Below are positions 1 to 11,154 of a stretch of 56,863 nt of DNA, piece after piece (position 1 is the first letter of the stretch; every line of letters starts with the position of its first letter). The notes beneath the pieces are model-generated. The model was not told where the DNA came from. It ran no database searches and saw only the letters and a program-made list of their open reading frames with translations. Location: assembly GCA_001898415.1 (NCBI GenBank), contig MKTU01000027.1, positions 1-56,863 on the forward strand. Direction: 5' to 3'. The position numbers and the translations under genes were made by a program. This DNA comes from Rhodanobacter sp. 67-28. Its GTDB lineage: Bacteria; Pseudomonadota; Gammaproteobacteria; Xanthomonadales; Rhodanobacteraceae.

Positions 1-354
1 ATGCAGGATCAGCGCGCCGTCGACGGTGATCCCCAGCTCGCGCATCCGGGCCGGGTCCAGTTGCGGGTCGACGAAGCGCAGGCTGATGTCGCGCTTCACC
101 ATCTGGTAGCGCTGCAGGAAGCCGGCAATAGTCTGGCGCAGGTCGCCCTGCGGGCTGGCGTAGCTGACGATGTCCACCGGCCCGTCGAGTTTCGCCAGCA
201 CCGCGCGGCTTTCCGGCGACAGGCTGATGCGACCGTTCGCGGTCCAGTCGGCTACGTAGACGTGGCGCGTGCCGAGATAACCGATCGCGGCGCAGCCCAG
301 CAGCAACAGCAGCGCGAACAACCAGCCGTCCAGACGTCTGAATACGCTGCGCAT
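1..354 (-). CDS. GldG-like ABC transporter auxiliary protein, N-terminal part (runs off the window)
   Basis: Seen: the reading frame opens with ATG at 354 and continues to base 1 without a stop, giving the first 118 residues. There is one N-terminal membrane helix (about residues 11-27) followed by a soluble extracytoplasmic segment with the pattern NGRISLSPESRAVLAKLDGPV, typical of the start of GldG-like (DUF4350/ABC_transp_aux) proteins. Its ATG overlaps the stop of the permease gene by one base (TGATG), so translation is probably coupled. Known: such proteins accompany GldA/GldF-type ATPases and permeases. Inferred: third subunit of this exporter. The substrate is unknown, and nothing here ties it to gliding motility. 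Confidence 0.72.
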   Translation of the reverse strand, partial: MRSVFRRLDGWLFALLLLLGCAAIGYLGTRHVYVADWTANGRISLSPESRAVLAKLDGPVDIVSYASPQGDLRQTIAGFLQRYQMVKRDISLRFVDPQLDPARMRELGITVDGALILH

Positions 355-1109
355 CAGCCGCGCTCCCGCTCGGTGGAGAGGTGGCGCGTGGCCAGCGCCA
401 GCGAGAGGCTGATCAGCAGCGCGAACCACAGGATGTCGGCGCTGGAGACCAGGCCGCGCAGCAGCGGTTGCACGTGCGTGCTCATCGCCAGCCAGTTGAT
501 CGCGCCGCCGTCGATGCCGGCCATCTGCGCGCCCAGGTTCACGCTCCACAGCGCCAGTCCCAGGATCAGCGCGGCGGCCGCGGCGATGGCCGGGTGGCTG
601 GCGAAACTGGAACAGGCCAGCCCCAGCGCCGCCAGCGCGGCCAGCATCAACGCCAGGCCGATGGCGGCGGCGGCGAGTTTGCCCCAGTCCAGATCGGTGG
701 CATGCGCCAGCGTCAGCGGCATGGCCAGGGTCAGCGCCAACCACGGCAGCAACCAGCCGAGCAGCGCAAGGTACTTGCCAAGCACGATGCGCGACGCCGG
801 CACGCCGGCGGCAAACAGCAGCGGCAGCGTGCCGTTGCGGCGTTCACCGGCGATCGCCGACATGGTCAGCAGCGGCACCACCAGGAACGCGAGTTGCGCG
901 AGTTGCCCCAGCAGCGGTACCGCCACCAGATCGGTGAAGCCGGGGCCGTCGGGCAGGGCGGCGCGCTGAACCTGGCCGGCCAGGAAACTTCCCAGCAGTA
1001 CGGTGAAGTTCCAGCCCAGCCAGGCCAGGGTCAGCGCTGCGAGTAGCCAGCCCAGCGGACGCACCAGCAGGCGACGCCATTCCAGGCGAGTCACCGCCCA
1101 CGTGCTCAT
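354..1109 (-). CDS. ABC transporter permease (ABC-2 / GldF-like)
   Basis: A 251-residue hydrophobic protein starting MSTWAVTRLEWRRLLVRPLG. It has about six membrane helices: near residues 18-40, then repeated Leu/Ala-rich segments to the C-terminus. The topology and the short cytoplasmic N-terminal helix before TM1 match the ABC-2 permease family used for export. The start chosen at 1109 forms an ATGA overlap with the ATPase stop (1106-1108). A longer frame extending upstream to 1610 only runs antisense-shifted through the ATPase gene and is not credible. Middle gene of a three-gene operon with the ATPase and the GldG-like subunit. Confidence 0.82.
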   Translation of the reverse strand: MSTWAVTRLEWRRLLVRPLGWLLAALTLAWLGWNFTVLLGSFLAGQVQRAALPDGPGFTDLVAVPLLGQLAQLAFLVVPLLTMSAIAGERRNGTLPLLFAAGVPASRIVLGKYLALLGWLLPWLALTLAMPLTLAHATDLDWGKLAAAAIGLALMLAALAALGLACSSFASHPAIAAAAALILGLALWSVNLGAQMAGIDGGAINWLAMSTHVQPLLRGLVSSADILWFALLISLSLALATRHLSTERERG

Positions 1110-1864
1110 GCGGCCTGCGCCGGGCGCGGGTTCATCGCGATCTCGAAGAAGCGCCGTTCCAGCGCCGCATGATCGCCGGCCTCGACCGTGCCTTCGTGCT
1201 GCAACGCGCCCTCGTGCAGGATCGCCACGCGATCGCACACCGCGGTGACTTCGGCCAGCACATGCGTGGACAGGATCACCGCGGTGCCGGCGGCGGCCTG
1301 CTCGCGGATGAGGCTGCGCAGCGCGGCCACCTGCACCGGGTCGAGTGCGTTCGCCGGTTCGTCCAGCACCAGCAGCGCTGGGCGGTGCACCAGCGCGCAG
1401 GCCAGCCCCAGCCGCTGGCGCTGGCCCTGCGACAGCACACCGGCCAGGCGCCGCGCCAGCGGTTGCAGTTCCAGCCGCTCGATGATCGCGCTGCGGGCCG
1501 CGCGCAGGGCGGCGCCATTCAGGCCGCGGATGCGGGCGTGCGCGTCCAGGTGTTCGGTCACGGTCAGTTCCGGCCACAGCGGCGCGCGTTCGGGCAGCCA
1601 GCCGATGCATGTGCGAGCCAGCTCCGGGTGTTCCAGGAAGTCCTCGCCGTTCAGCTTGATGACGCCGCGGTCCGGGCGCAGCGCCCCGGCGATCATCGAC
1701 AAGGTGGTCGATTTGCCGGCGCCGTTGACGCCGAGCAGGCCCAGCACCTGGCCGCGCGGCAGGCTCAGGCTGAGATCGCGCACGGCAACGCGACCGGCGC
1801 GGCGGCGTGCGACGTGATCCAGCTGCAGGGCGGGCGGCGGGTCGGGGGGGATGATCGAGGTCAT
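1106..1864 (-). CDS. ABC transporter ATP-binding protein (GldA-like)
   Basis: A 252-residue single-domain ABC ATPase. Visible motifs: Walker A GVNGAGKST (about residues 45-53), Q-loop region around GWLPERAPLW, signature LSQGQRQRLGLA, Walker B LLVLDEP followed by ANALDP, and a switch histidine in STHVL. The replacement of a Gln by the WLPE sequence in the Q-loop area is common in drug/Gld-type exporters. It powers the permease encoded immediately downstream with a 4-base overlap. Upstream lies the 187-base divergent spacer shared with the desaturase gene. Confident as ABC ATPase; the transported substrate cannot be told. Confidence 0.88.
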   Translation of the reverse strand: MTSIIPPDPPPALQLDHVARRRAGRVAVRDLSLSLPRGQVLGLLGVNGAGKSTTLSMIAGALRPDRGVIKLNGEDFLEHPELARTCIGWLPERAPLWPELTVTEHLDAHARIRGLNGAALRAARSAIIERLELQPLARRLAGVLSQGQRQRLGLACALVHRPALLVLDEPANALDPVQVAALRSLIREQAAAGTAVILSTHVLAEVTAVCDRVAILHEGALQHEGTVEAGDHAALERRFFEIAMNPRPAQAA

Positions 1865-2051
1865 TGCCTGATTGTCACGGCGCCCCCATGGTTAGACAAC
1901 AGGCGATCGTGCGCGCTGCCAACCAACGCCGGTTTCACTTCCGCCTCTTGACAGGCTGTTACCATCATGACCCGGCCATGCTGGTGGGTATGGCATTCCC
2001 CGAATTAGACTCCACCCCGTCCCCCCGTTCCATCCCCATTCGGTAACTTTC

Positions 2052-3245
2052 ATGCTTGACGCGGTACTCGATTTCCTCAACCACGGCCTCGCCAACGCGA
2101 GCTGGGGCCAGATCGCCATCTACATGCTGGTGGTGACCCAGCTCACCATCTTCACGGTGACGCTGTACCTGCATCGCAGCCAGACCCATCGCGGCGTGGA
2201 TTTCCACCCCGTGCTGGCGCACTTCTTCCGTTTCTGGGGCTGGCTCACCACCGGCATGGTCACCCGCGAATGGGTGGCGGTGCATCGCAAGCACCACGCC
2301 AAGGTGGAGACTGCGGAGGACCCGCACAGCCCGATGATCTACGGCATCCGCAAGGTGTTCTGGGATGGCGTGTCGCTCTACCGCGACGCCTGCGAGAACA
2401 AGCAGGACATGGCGCAGTACGGTCGCGGCACGCCCGACGACTGGATCGAGCACAAGCTCTACGGCGCGCATCCCTACTGGGGCCCGACCCTGATGTTGTT
2501 CATCAGCGTGGCCTTGTTCGGCGTGATCGGCGCGGCGCTGTGGGCGCTGCAGATGGTGTGGATCCCGTTCTGGGCCGCCGGCTTCGTCAACGGCATCGGC
2601 CACTGGGCCGGCTACCGCAACTTCGAGAGCGCCGACACCGCGCGCAACCTGATCCCGTGGGGTTTCTGGATCGGCGGTGAAGAGCTGCACAACAACCACC
2701 ACGCCTTCCCCAGCTCGGCCAAGTTCGCCCTGCGCAAGTGGGAGTTCGATATCGGCTGGGCGGCGATCTGCGGCCTGCGTGCCGTGGGCCTGGCCAAGGT
2801 GTTGCGCGTGGCGCCCTCGCTGGACGTGCGTCCGAACGTGCGCCTGCCCGATGCCGACACGCTCAAGGCGGTGCTCACCCATCGCTTCCAGGCGATGACC
2901 GACTACTACCGCGGCGTGATCGTGCCGACCCTGCGCGACGAGGCGCAGCATGCCGGCGAAAATCTCAAGGCGATCCCGCGCCGGATGCGGCTGGCCATGG
3001 CCGATGGTGGCCGCTGGCTCGACAGCGAGGGTCGCGACCGCATGCAGGCGATGCTGGCCAAGCGCCCCACACTGAAGACCGTGGTCGAGTTCCGCAGCCG
3101 CCTTGCGGCGCTGATGGAACAGCGCGGTGCCGACCAGGCGCTGAAGGGTTTGCAGCAGTGGATTCACGAGGCCGAGGAAAGCGGCATCCGCGCGCTGCAG
3201 GAGTTCGCCCAGCGGCTCAAGGGCTACACGGTCGCCACGGCCTGA
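2052..3245 (+). CDS. Fatty acid desaturase (DesA-type acyl-lipid delta-9 desaturase)
   Basis: A 397-residue integral membrane di-iron enzyme. The three histidine clusters of the family are present: HRSQTH (about residues 41-46), HRKHH (about 77-81) and HNNHH (about 215-219), with membrane helices around residues 18-38, 60-75 and 150-185. Family role: it introduces a cis double bond into saturated acyl chains of lipids using O2 and an electron donor. The C-terminal 120 residues after the third His box form a soluble, helix-rich extension, as in bacterial DesA homologues. Monocistronic: a rho-independent terminator follows 26 bases after the stop. ATG at 2052 is the first in frame and the N-terminus fits. 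Confidence 0.88.
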   Translation: MLDAVLDFLNHGLANASWGQIAIYMLVVTQLTIFTVTLYLHRSQTHRGVDFHPVLAHFFRFWGWLTTGMVTREWVAVHRKHHAKVETAEDPHSPMIYGIRKVFWDGVSLYRDACENKQDMAQYGRGTPDDWIEHKLYGAHPYWGPTLMLFISVALFGVIGAALWALQMVWIPFWAAGFVNGIGHWAGYRNFESADTARNLIPWGFWIGGEELHNNHHAFPSSAKFALRKWEFDIGWAAICGLRAVGLAKVLRVAPSLDVRPNVRLPDADTLKAVLTHRFQAMTDYYRGVIVPTLRDEAQHAGENLKAIPRRMRLAMADGGRWLDSEGRDRMQAMLAKRPTLKTVVEFRSRLAALMEQRGADQALKGLQQWIHEAEESGIRALQEFAQRLKGYTVATA

Positions 3246-3271
3246 GCGCCGGCGGCATCGACCCGAACCAG

Positions 3272-3294
3272 GCCCGCCTCGATGGCGGGCTTTT
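3272..3294 (+). terminator. Rho-independent terminator after the desaturase
   Basis: Perfect 7-bp stem (GCCCGCC at 3272-3278 with GGCGGGC at 3284-3290), 5-base loop, then TTTT and a T-rich tail. Placed 26 bases after the desaturase stop. Confidence 0.85.
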
Positions 3295-3477
3295 CGTTTG
3301 CCTTGAGGGAACCCCCGACTCTGTGTTTAGACCGGACACATGGTGGACGCTTTCAGGGCAGCCTCCGGCCGGGGGGCGAGGTTGCCCCGAAGAGCCGGGG
3401 CTTCGTGTGCCCCGGTTTCTCCGTTCGGGCGGCGCATGGCAAGCTCGAACCCTTGCGCATCGACAGGGAGGTACGGA

Positions 3478-4590
3478 ATGACCCCGAGGGTGGTGGTGCT
3501 TGGCGCGACTGGTGTGTTCGGTTCGCGCATCGCGACGCGGCTTGCGCACGACGCACGTTTCGAACTGTTGCTGGCTGGACGCCACAAGGCGTCGCTGGAG
3601 GCATTGCGCGCGGCGATCGGCGATGCGCGTGTGCGCGTCCATGCACTGGATACGGCGAGTGCGGACTTTCCGGCGGCGCTGGCCGCGCTCGAACCGCATC
3701 TGGTGATCCACGCCGCCGGCCCGTTCCAGGGGCAGGATTATCGTGTCGCGGAAGCGTGCATCGACGCCGGCAGTGATTACATCGACCTCGCCGATGGCCG
3801 TGATTTTGTCTGCGGCTTTTCCCGGCTAAACGAGCGCGCACGGTGTGCGGGCCGGCTGCTGGTCAGCGGTGCGTCCAGCGTGCCGGCGCTGAGTTCAGCG
3901 GCGGTCGATGCGCTGTTGCCCCGCTTCGGCCGGCTCGACGCCATCGAACACGCGATCAATCCCGGCAACCGCACGCCGCGCGGCGATGCCACGGTGGCCT
4001 CCATCCTCGGCTATTGCGGGCGGCCGATCCGCGTCTGGCGCGAGGACTGCTGGGACACGGTGCATGGCTGGATGGACAGCCGGCGCCAATGGTTCCCGTT
4101 CGGCCATCGCCGCGTCGGCGTCTGCGATGTTCCGGATCTCGAACTGTTTCACGCGCGTTATCCGCAGGCGCGTTCGGTGGTCTTCCGCGCCGGCCTCGAA
4201 CTGCCCTTGCTGCAATGGGCGACTTGGGGCATGGGCGTACTGGTGCGACTGGGCCTGATCCGCGATCTCGCGCGCCACGCGCCCGCACTGCGGCGCATGA
4301 GCGAATGGTTCGTGCGCCTGGGCACTGATGTCGGCGGCATGGTGGTGGAGTTGCGTGGCACCGACGAGCAAGGCCGGCCGCTGCACCTGTGCTGGTGGCT
4401 GGATGCCGACGCGGGCGATGGCCCGCAGGTGCCGGTGACGCCGGCGATCGTGTTTGCGCGGCGCTGGGCGGATGGTCTGCTGGCCGAGAAGGGCGCCATG
4501 CCCTGCATGGGATTGCTTGCGCTCGATCAGATCGTCGCCGGCTTCGAGGGATTCGCGTTGCGCACCGGCGTCGAGGTGCTCAGTCGATGA
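3478..4590 (+). CDS. Saccharopine dehydrogenase-like NAD(P)-binding oxidoreductase
   Basis: A 370-residue protein starting MTPRVVVLGATGVFGSRIA; the GATGVFGSRIA segment is a Rossmann dinucleotide-binding loop. The following LLAGRHKASLEALR and VIHAAGPFQGQDY segments match the Sacchrp_dh_NADP family of trans-acting enoyl-reductase/saccharopine dehydrogenase-like proteins. The ATG at 3478 is preceded by a good Shine-Dalgarno (AGGGAGG); the frame is open upstream to 3340 but that part reads as out-of-frame composition. Its 3' end overlaps the convergent DCC gene by 11 bases. Known: DUF4166 domains are often fused to or next to proteins of this kind, so the DUF4166 gene facing it is a likely partner. 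The true substrate is unknown. Confidence 0.75.
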   Translation: MTPRVVVLGATGVFGSRIATRLAHDARFELLLAGRHKASLEALRAAIGDARVRVHALDTASADFPAALAALEPHLVIHAAGPFQGQDYRVAEACIDAGSDYIDLADGRDFVCGFSRLNERARCAGRLLVSGASSVPALSSAAVDALLPRFGRLDAIEHAINPGNRTPRGDATVASILGYCGRPIRVWREDCWDTVHGWMDSRRQWFPFGHRRVGVCDVPDLELFHARYPQARSVVFRAGLELPLLQWATWGMGVLVRLGLIRDLARHAPALRRMSEWFVRLGTDVGGMVVELRGTDEQGRPLHLCWWLDADAGDGPQVPVTPAIVFARRWADGLLAEKGAMPCMGLLALDQIVAGFEGFALRTGVEVLSR

Positions 4591-4993
4591 AGCGCCACGC
4601 CTGGTCCGGCTCGCGCAGGCGGCATTGTGCGCGCCGACCGAACAGGTGGTATCGGTGGCGGGCGAGCCAGCGGTAGGCGCCGTCGCGCCAGCGGCGTGGA
4701 ACCATGCGCAGCATCGCGCTTGCCGGGCGCCACGGCCCGCCCAAGTGGCGAAGCACGCGGACAATGGCGTCCGTGTCGCGGTAACCCCGATCCTGCTCGA
4801 CCAGCAGGAACGACACCGGGTCGTCCGGCGACAAGCCGTGCGCCACCAGCAGGGCGCGACCATGTTGCCCCTGCATCGCCGCCAGCCGGAAGCGGCCGGT
4901 ACGGTCGTGACGCAGGATGAAATCCACCCAGCGGCTGCACAGCACGCAGACGCCATCGAAGACGATGACGGGGTGTTCGCCTTCAGGTGACAC
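4580..4993 (-). CDS. DCC-family thiol-disulfide oxidoreductase (DUF393)
   Basis: A 137-residue protein with the family's hallmark near the N-terminus, VIVFDGVCVLCSRWVDFIL, containing the DGxCxxC motif, and the downstream conserved block around DAIVRVLRHLGG...LLRMVPRRWRDGAYRWLARHRY. Known: DUF393/DCC proteins are predicted thioredoxin-like thiol oxidoreductases; no defined substrate. I place the start at a GTG (4991-4993), which overlaps the end of the upstream DUF4166 gene by 11 bases; the longer in-frame extension to 5086 lies wholly inside DUF4166. Second gene of a two-gene operon. Confidence 0.8.
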   Translation of the reverse strand: MSPEGEHPVIVFDGVCVLCSRWVDFILRHDRTGRFRLAAMQGQHGRALLVAHGLSPDDPVSFLLVEQDRGYRDTDAIVRVLRHLGGPWRPASAMLRMVPRRWRDGAYRWLARHRYHLFGRRAQCRLREPDQAWRFID

Positions 4994-5531
4994 GGTCGAT
5001 CTCCAGCCAGCCGCGGTAGGCGACGAGCCGACCGAGCAACGGCAGGCGCACGTCGATGTCGAAGGCGTAGCGCCCGTCGTGCGCACCGCTGCGCGACCGC
5101 ACCGTGCCGCAGAAGGAGCGCGGCAACCGCAGGCCGAACAGGCTCACGCCCCGCAGTTGCCAGTCGATCGCGTCGCCGTCGCGGCGCAGCGCGAAGCGCA
5201 GCGTGGCCGGCCCGAGATGTTCGTGCAGCAGCGGCGAGCCGGCGTGGCGGTCGAGCCTGGACTGCATGCGTCGGCCGGTGAACCGGCGCGTCCATACTTC
5301 GCGGTTGCCGTGGCGCTCGATCGTCAGCGCCAGTGCCTGCTGCGGGCCGGGCGCGGGCAGGCCGAGCAGCCGGCGCAGGCAGCGCGCGGGGAAGTGGCCG
5401 GCGCCATCGACGTCGGCCACGCCGCTCGCGCGCAGCAGCGGTGCGGCGCCGTGCATCGCCTGCACGGCCGCGGGCAAGGCGCGCCAGGCGTCATCGCCGA
5501 GCAGGGTGGGGAACAGGGCGGGGAATGTCAT
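4983..5531 (-). CDS. DUF4166 domain protein
   Basis: A 182-residue soluble protein starting MTFPALFPTLLGDDAWRALP. The pattern of an early FPxLLGDxW..LPxAVQAMHG segment, a central beta-rich part with ERHGNREVWTRRF and a C-terminal YxFDIDVRLPLLGRLVAYRGWL is that of the DUF4166 family. Biochemical function is not established. Known association: this domain occurs C-terminal to saccharopine-dehydrogenase-like NAD(P)-binding domains in other bacteria; here the counterpart is a separate gene on the opposite strand (3478-4590). Translationally coupled by overlap to the DCC gene. A terminator for the upstream ribosomal protein operon separates it from rpmG. Confidence 0.75.
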   Translation of the reverse strand: MTFPALFPTLLGDDAWRALPAAVQAMHGAAPLLRASGVADVDGAGHFPARCLRRLLGLPAPGPQQALALTIERHGNREVWTRRFTGRRMQSRLDRHAGSPLLHEHLGPATLRFALRRDGDAIDWQLRGVSLFGLRLPRSFCGTVRSRSGAHDGRYAFDIDVRLPLLGRLVAYRGWLEIDRVT

Positions 5532-5570
5532 GGCCCGATGATGCGCGATAGGCGGGCTTCGGGCAAAAGG

Positions 5571-5594
5571 AAAACCCGCCGGGCGGCGGGTTTT
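5571..5594 (-). terminator. Rho-independent terminator of the rpmB-rpmG operon
   Basis: Palindrome AAAACCCGCC / GGCGGGTTTT (5571-5580 with 5585-5594), 4-base loop. On the minus strand it is followed by further T-rich sequence (TTTTCCTTTT). It lies 125 bases past the rpmG stop and just before the DUF4166 start; by symmetry it could stop transcription both ways. Confidence 0.75.
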
Positions 5595-5652
5595 CCTGGA
5601 GGAGTCAAGATCGCTGTTGCGGATGCTGTGGAGAGCGCAAGAGCAAGAGCGA

Positions 5653-5717
5653 TCCCTGCCTTCGCAGGGATGACGTCATGGCAAGGGCACTCGCGCTACG
5701 CGCGAATGCGCCATGAC
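5653..5717. repeat. Candidate extragenic palindromic repeat
   Basis: Two nested palindromes adjoin the rpmG stop: TCCCTGC/GCAGGGA (5653-5659 with 5664-5670, 4-base loop) and GTCATGGC/GCCATGAC (5675-5682 with 5710-5717). The TCCCTGCCTTCGCAGGGATGAC text resembles dispersed palindromic elements common in Xanthomonadales genomes. Only one full copy is in this window, so its repetitive nature is inferred. Confidence 0.4.
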
Positions 5718-5718
5718 C

Positions 5719-5886
5719 TCACTTGATCTTGCCTTCCTTGTAGATCACGTGCTTGCGCACCACCGGATCGTACTTCTTGAACTCGAACTTTTCCGGGGTG
5801 TTCTTCTTGTTCTTCTGCGTGGTGTAGAAGTGGCCGGTGCCGGCCGAAGAAATCAGGCGGATCTTGTCTTGCGATTTGTTGGCCAT
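5719..5886 (-). CDS. rpmG: 50S ribosomal protein L33
   Basis: A 55-residue basic protein starting [21 protein letters not shown] and ending [11 protein letters not shown], a full-length bL33. The variant lacks the CxxC pairs of zinc-ribbon L33, so it is the zinc-independent form. Component of the large ribosomal subunit. It follows rpmB by 10 bases, the usual rpmB-rpmG operon. Confidence 0.97.
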   Translation of the reverse strand: MANKSQDKIRLISSAGTGHFYTTQKNKKNTPEKFEFKKYDPVVRKHVIYKEGKIK

Positions 5887-5896
5887 GGTGTGCTCC

Positions 5897-6133
5897 TCAG
5901 ACCTTTTCGCCGCGGGCACGCATGTCGGCAATCACGGCCTCGATGCCATTCTTGTCGATCGTGCGCAGGGCGTGGTTGGAAACGCGCAGCTTGATCCAGC
6001 GGCTTTCGCTGGGGACCCAGAAGCGACGCTCATGCAGGTTGGGCAACCAGCGGCGGCGGGTCTTGTTGTTGGCGTGCGAGACATTGTTGCCGCTCTGCAC
6101 ACCCTTTCCGGTGACTTGACATACACGGGCCAT
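5897..6133 (-). CDS. rpmB: 50S ribosomal protein L28
   Basis: A 78-residue protein starting [21 protein letters not shown], the bL28 signature, with [12 protein letters not shown] and a C-terminal [10 protein letters not shown]. Full length for the family. A strong Shine-Dalgarno (GGGAGGT) precedes the ATG. First gene of the rpmB-rpmG operon; a possible promoter lies at 6314-6343 on the minus strand. Confidence 0.97.
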   Translation of the reverse strand: MARVCQVTGKGVQSGNNVSHANNKTRRRWLPNLHERRFWVPSESRWIKLRVSNHALRTIDKNGIEAVIADMRARGEKV

Positions 6134-6445
6134 GACGACCTCCCAAGAATGGCTTCGGTTGAAGCCGTGATTGCCACCCGTTGGCCAGGGCGGCATCGGC
6201 CCAGCGACGCGGTGCGCCACGCAATGCCGGAGGTGTTGCATGGCCCGGTCGCGTGGGTCCGCATTGCGTGGCGGACCACCCGGAGAACCGGGCCGACATG
6301 AGGCGAGCCGCGCATTGTCGCAGAAACAAGCGGTTGGGCGCAATCCTCGGACGCCCGTTCAAGGGTGCGGATGGGTGCGCCAGACGGGGATGTATGGAAC
6401 AATCAGCCTCTTTGCTTGACCGCCCGTCTTTGAGAGGACCACCCG
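6134..6445. other. Divergent intergenic region between rpmB and secB
   Basis: 312 bases with no credible gene. On the minus strand it holds one sigma70-like promoter candidate (6314-6343) and the rpmB Shine-Dalgarno; on the plus strand the secB Shine-Dalgarno (GAGAGGA, about 6432-6438). I see no convincing plus-strand -35/-10 pair; an AT-richer patch around 6391-6402 may hold the secB -10. Confidence 0.6.
6314..6343 (-). promoter_or_regulatory. Candidate sigma70 promoter for rpmB-rpmG
   Basis: On the minus strand: TTGCGC (-35, 6343-6338), 18-base spacer, GACAAT (-10, 6319-6314). It would give a leader of roughly 170 bases before rpmB, which is long; sequence match only. Confidence 0.4.
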
Positions 6446-6949
6446 ATGGCACAAGAGATCAACAACGACCAGGCCAACGGCCAGGCCAGCCAGCCGCAGC
6501 TGGTGATGCAGAAGATCTACGTGAAGGACGTTTCCTTCGAGGCGCCCAACGCGCCGCAGATCTTCCAGGAGATCGACGAGAACGCGCAGCCGCAGGTGCA
6601 GCTGAACCTGGGCCAGAAGGCCAGCGATCTGGGCAACGACCTGTATGAAGTGGTGCTCAGTCTGACCCTGACCTGCACGGTCGGCCAGCGCACGGCGTAC
6701 CTGGCGGAAGTGGAGCAGGCGGGCGTGTTCGGCATCGCCGGTTTCGGCGACACCGACAAGGCCGGCATCCTGGGCAGCTATTGCCCGAACCTGCTGTTCC
6801 CGTATGCGCGCCAGGTGATTTCCTCGATGGTGCTCGAAGGCGGCTTCCCGCCGTTCCTGTTGCAGCCGATCAATTTCGACGCGCTGTTCGCCGAACAGTT
6901 GCGCCGTGGTGCCGGTGGCGACGAAGCCCCGGTGATGCTCAACAGCTGA
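6446..6949 (+). CDS. secB: Protein-export chaperone SecB
   Basis: A 167-residue acidic cytosolic protein. The core QKIYVKDVSFEAPNAPQIF, the LNLGQKASDLGNDLYEVVLSLT strand region and the CPNLLFPYARQVISSMVLEGGFPP block are diagnostic of SecB. Known role: tetrameric chaperone that keeps preproteins unfolded and hands them to SecA. The 20-residue Gln/Asn-rich N-terminal tail is usual. gpsA follows 9 bases later, the typical secB-gpsA order. Confidence 0.97.
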   Translation: MAQEINNDQANGQASQPQLVMQKIYVKDVSFEAPNAPQIFQEIDENAQPQVQLNLGQKASDLGNDLYEVVLSLTLTCTVGQRTAYLAEVEQAGVFGIAGFGDTDKAGILGSYCPNLLFPYARQVISSMVLEGGFPPFLLQPINFDALFAEQLRRGAGGDEAPVMLNS

Positions 6950-6958
6950 GCTTCGGGC

Positions 6959-7984
6959 ATGCCTGACAAGCCGAAGCTGACCGTGCTCGGCGCGGGCTCC
7001 TGGGGCACGGCTCTGGCCGCGCTCGGCGCCCGCAACGGCGTACCCACCCGGCTATGGGGCCGCGATGCCGACGCGCTGGCGCAGATGGCGCAGCAACGCA
7101 GCAATGCGCGCTACCTGCCAGGCGTCACTATGCCGGAGGCGTTGGGCTACGAGGCGGATCTCGGCGCGGCCGTGCGCGGCGCCGATATCGTGCTGATCGT
7201 GGTGCCCAGCCATGCGTTCGCCGCGATGCTCGACGCACTCGCGCCGCTGCTCGACGCGGGCACCGCGATCGCCTGGGCGACCAAGGGCTTCGAACCCGGT
7301 ACCGGGCGTTTCCTGCACGAACTGGTGGCGGAAAAGTTGCCGGGCCGGCCGGCGGCGGTCATCACCGGGCCGTCCTTCGCCAGGGAGGTGGCCACCGGTC
7401 TGCCCAGCGCGGTCACCGTGCATTCGGACGACGATGCCTTCGCGCAACAACTCGCCGGCCTGCTGCATGCGCCCAACCTGCGCGCGTACTCCGGCGGCGA
7501 CGTGCTCGGCGCCGAGCTCGGCGGCGCGATGAAGAACGTGCTGGCCGTCGCCACCGGCATCGCCGACGGCATGAACCTGGGCCTCAACGCCCGCGCCGGC
7601 CTGATCACCCGCGGCATGAACGAGATGCTGCGCCTGGGCGTGGCGCTGGGCGCACGGCCGGAAACGCTGATCGGCCTGTCCGGCCTCGGCGACCTGGTGC
7701 TGACCTGCACCGGCGACCTTTCGCGCAATCGCCGGCTCGGCCTGGCGTTGGGCCAGGGCGTGGCGATCGACGAAGCGGTGCGCCGCATCGGCCAGGTGGT
7801 GGAGAGCATCCTCACCGCCGACGAAGTCGCGCGGCTGGCCGCCAAGCATGGCCTGGACCTGCCGATCAGCGCCGGCGTGCGCGCCGTGTTGCACGGCGAG
7901 GTCACCCCGGCCGAAGGGCTCAAGGCACTGATGGCGCGCGAGCAGAAGCCGGAATATCCGCACGGGCTGTTCGGCAACGACTGA
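6959..7984 (+). CDS. gpsA: NAD(P)H-dependent glycerol-3-phosphate dehydrogenase
   Basis: A 341-residue enzyme reducing dihydroxyacetone phosphate to sn-glycerol-3-phosphate for phospholipid synthesis. Visible: Rossmann loop [12 protein letters not shown] near residues 9-20, the [13 protein letters not shown] segment, the [17 protein letters not shown] block, catalytic Lys in [21 protein letters not shown], and [23 protein letters not shown]. Full length. It begins 9 bases after secB and is presumably co-transcribed with it. Confidence 0.96.
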   Translation: MPDKPKLTVLGAGSWGTALAALGARNGVPTRLWGRDADALAQMAQQRSNARYLPGVTMPEALGYEADLGAAVRGADIVLIVVPSHAFAAMLDALAPLLDAGTAIAWATKGFEPGTGRFLHELVAEKLPGRPAAVITGPSFAREVATGLPSAVTVHSDDDAFAQQLAGLLHAPNLRAYSGGDVLGAELGGAMKNVLAVATGIADGMNLGLNARAGLITRGMNEMLRLGVALGARPETLIGLSGLGDLVLTCTGDLSRNRRLGLALGQGVAIDEAVRRIGQVVESILTADEVARLAAKHGLDLPISAGVRAVLHGEVTPAEGLKALMAREQKPEYPHGLFGND

Positions 7985-8072
7985 CGCAGGACCGGCGGCG
8001 GGTGCCGCGGCCGTCGCCGCATCCGGCACTCGCGCTGCTAAGCTCAAGCATTTGGTCGTTGCTACGGAACGC

Positions 8073-11141
<3,069 letters not shown>

Positions 11142-11154
11142 CAAGGAAGAAATC

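Noticed and set aside
1948..1953. Perfect TTGACA upstream of the desaturase
   Set aside because: No acceptable -10 at 16-18 bases (the sequence there is GC-rich), so not called as a promoter.
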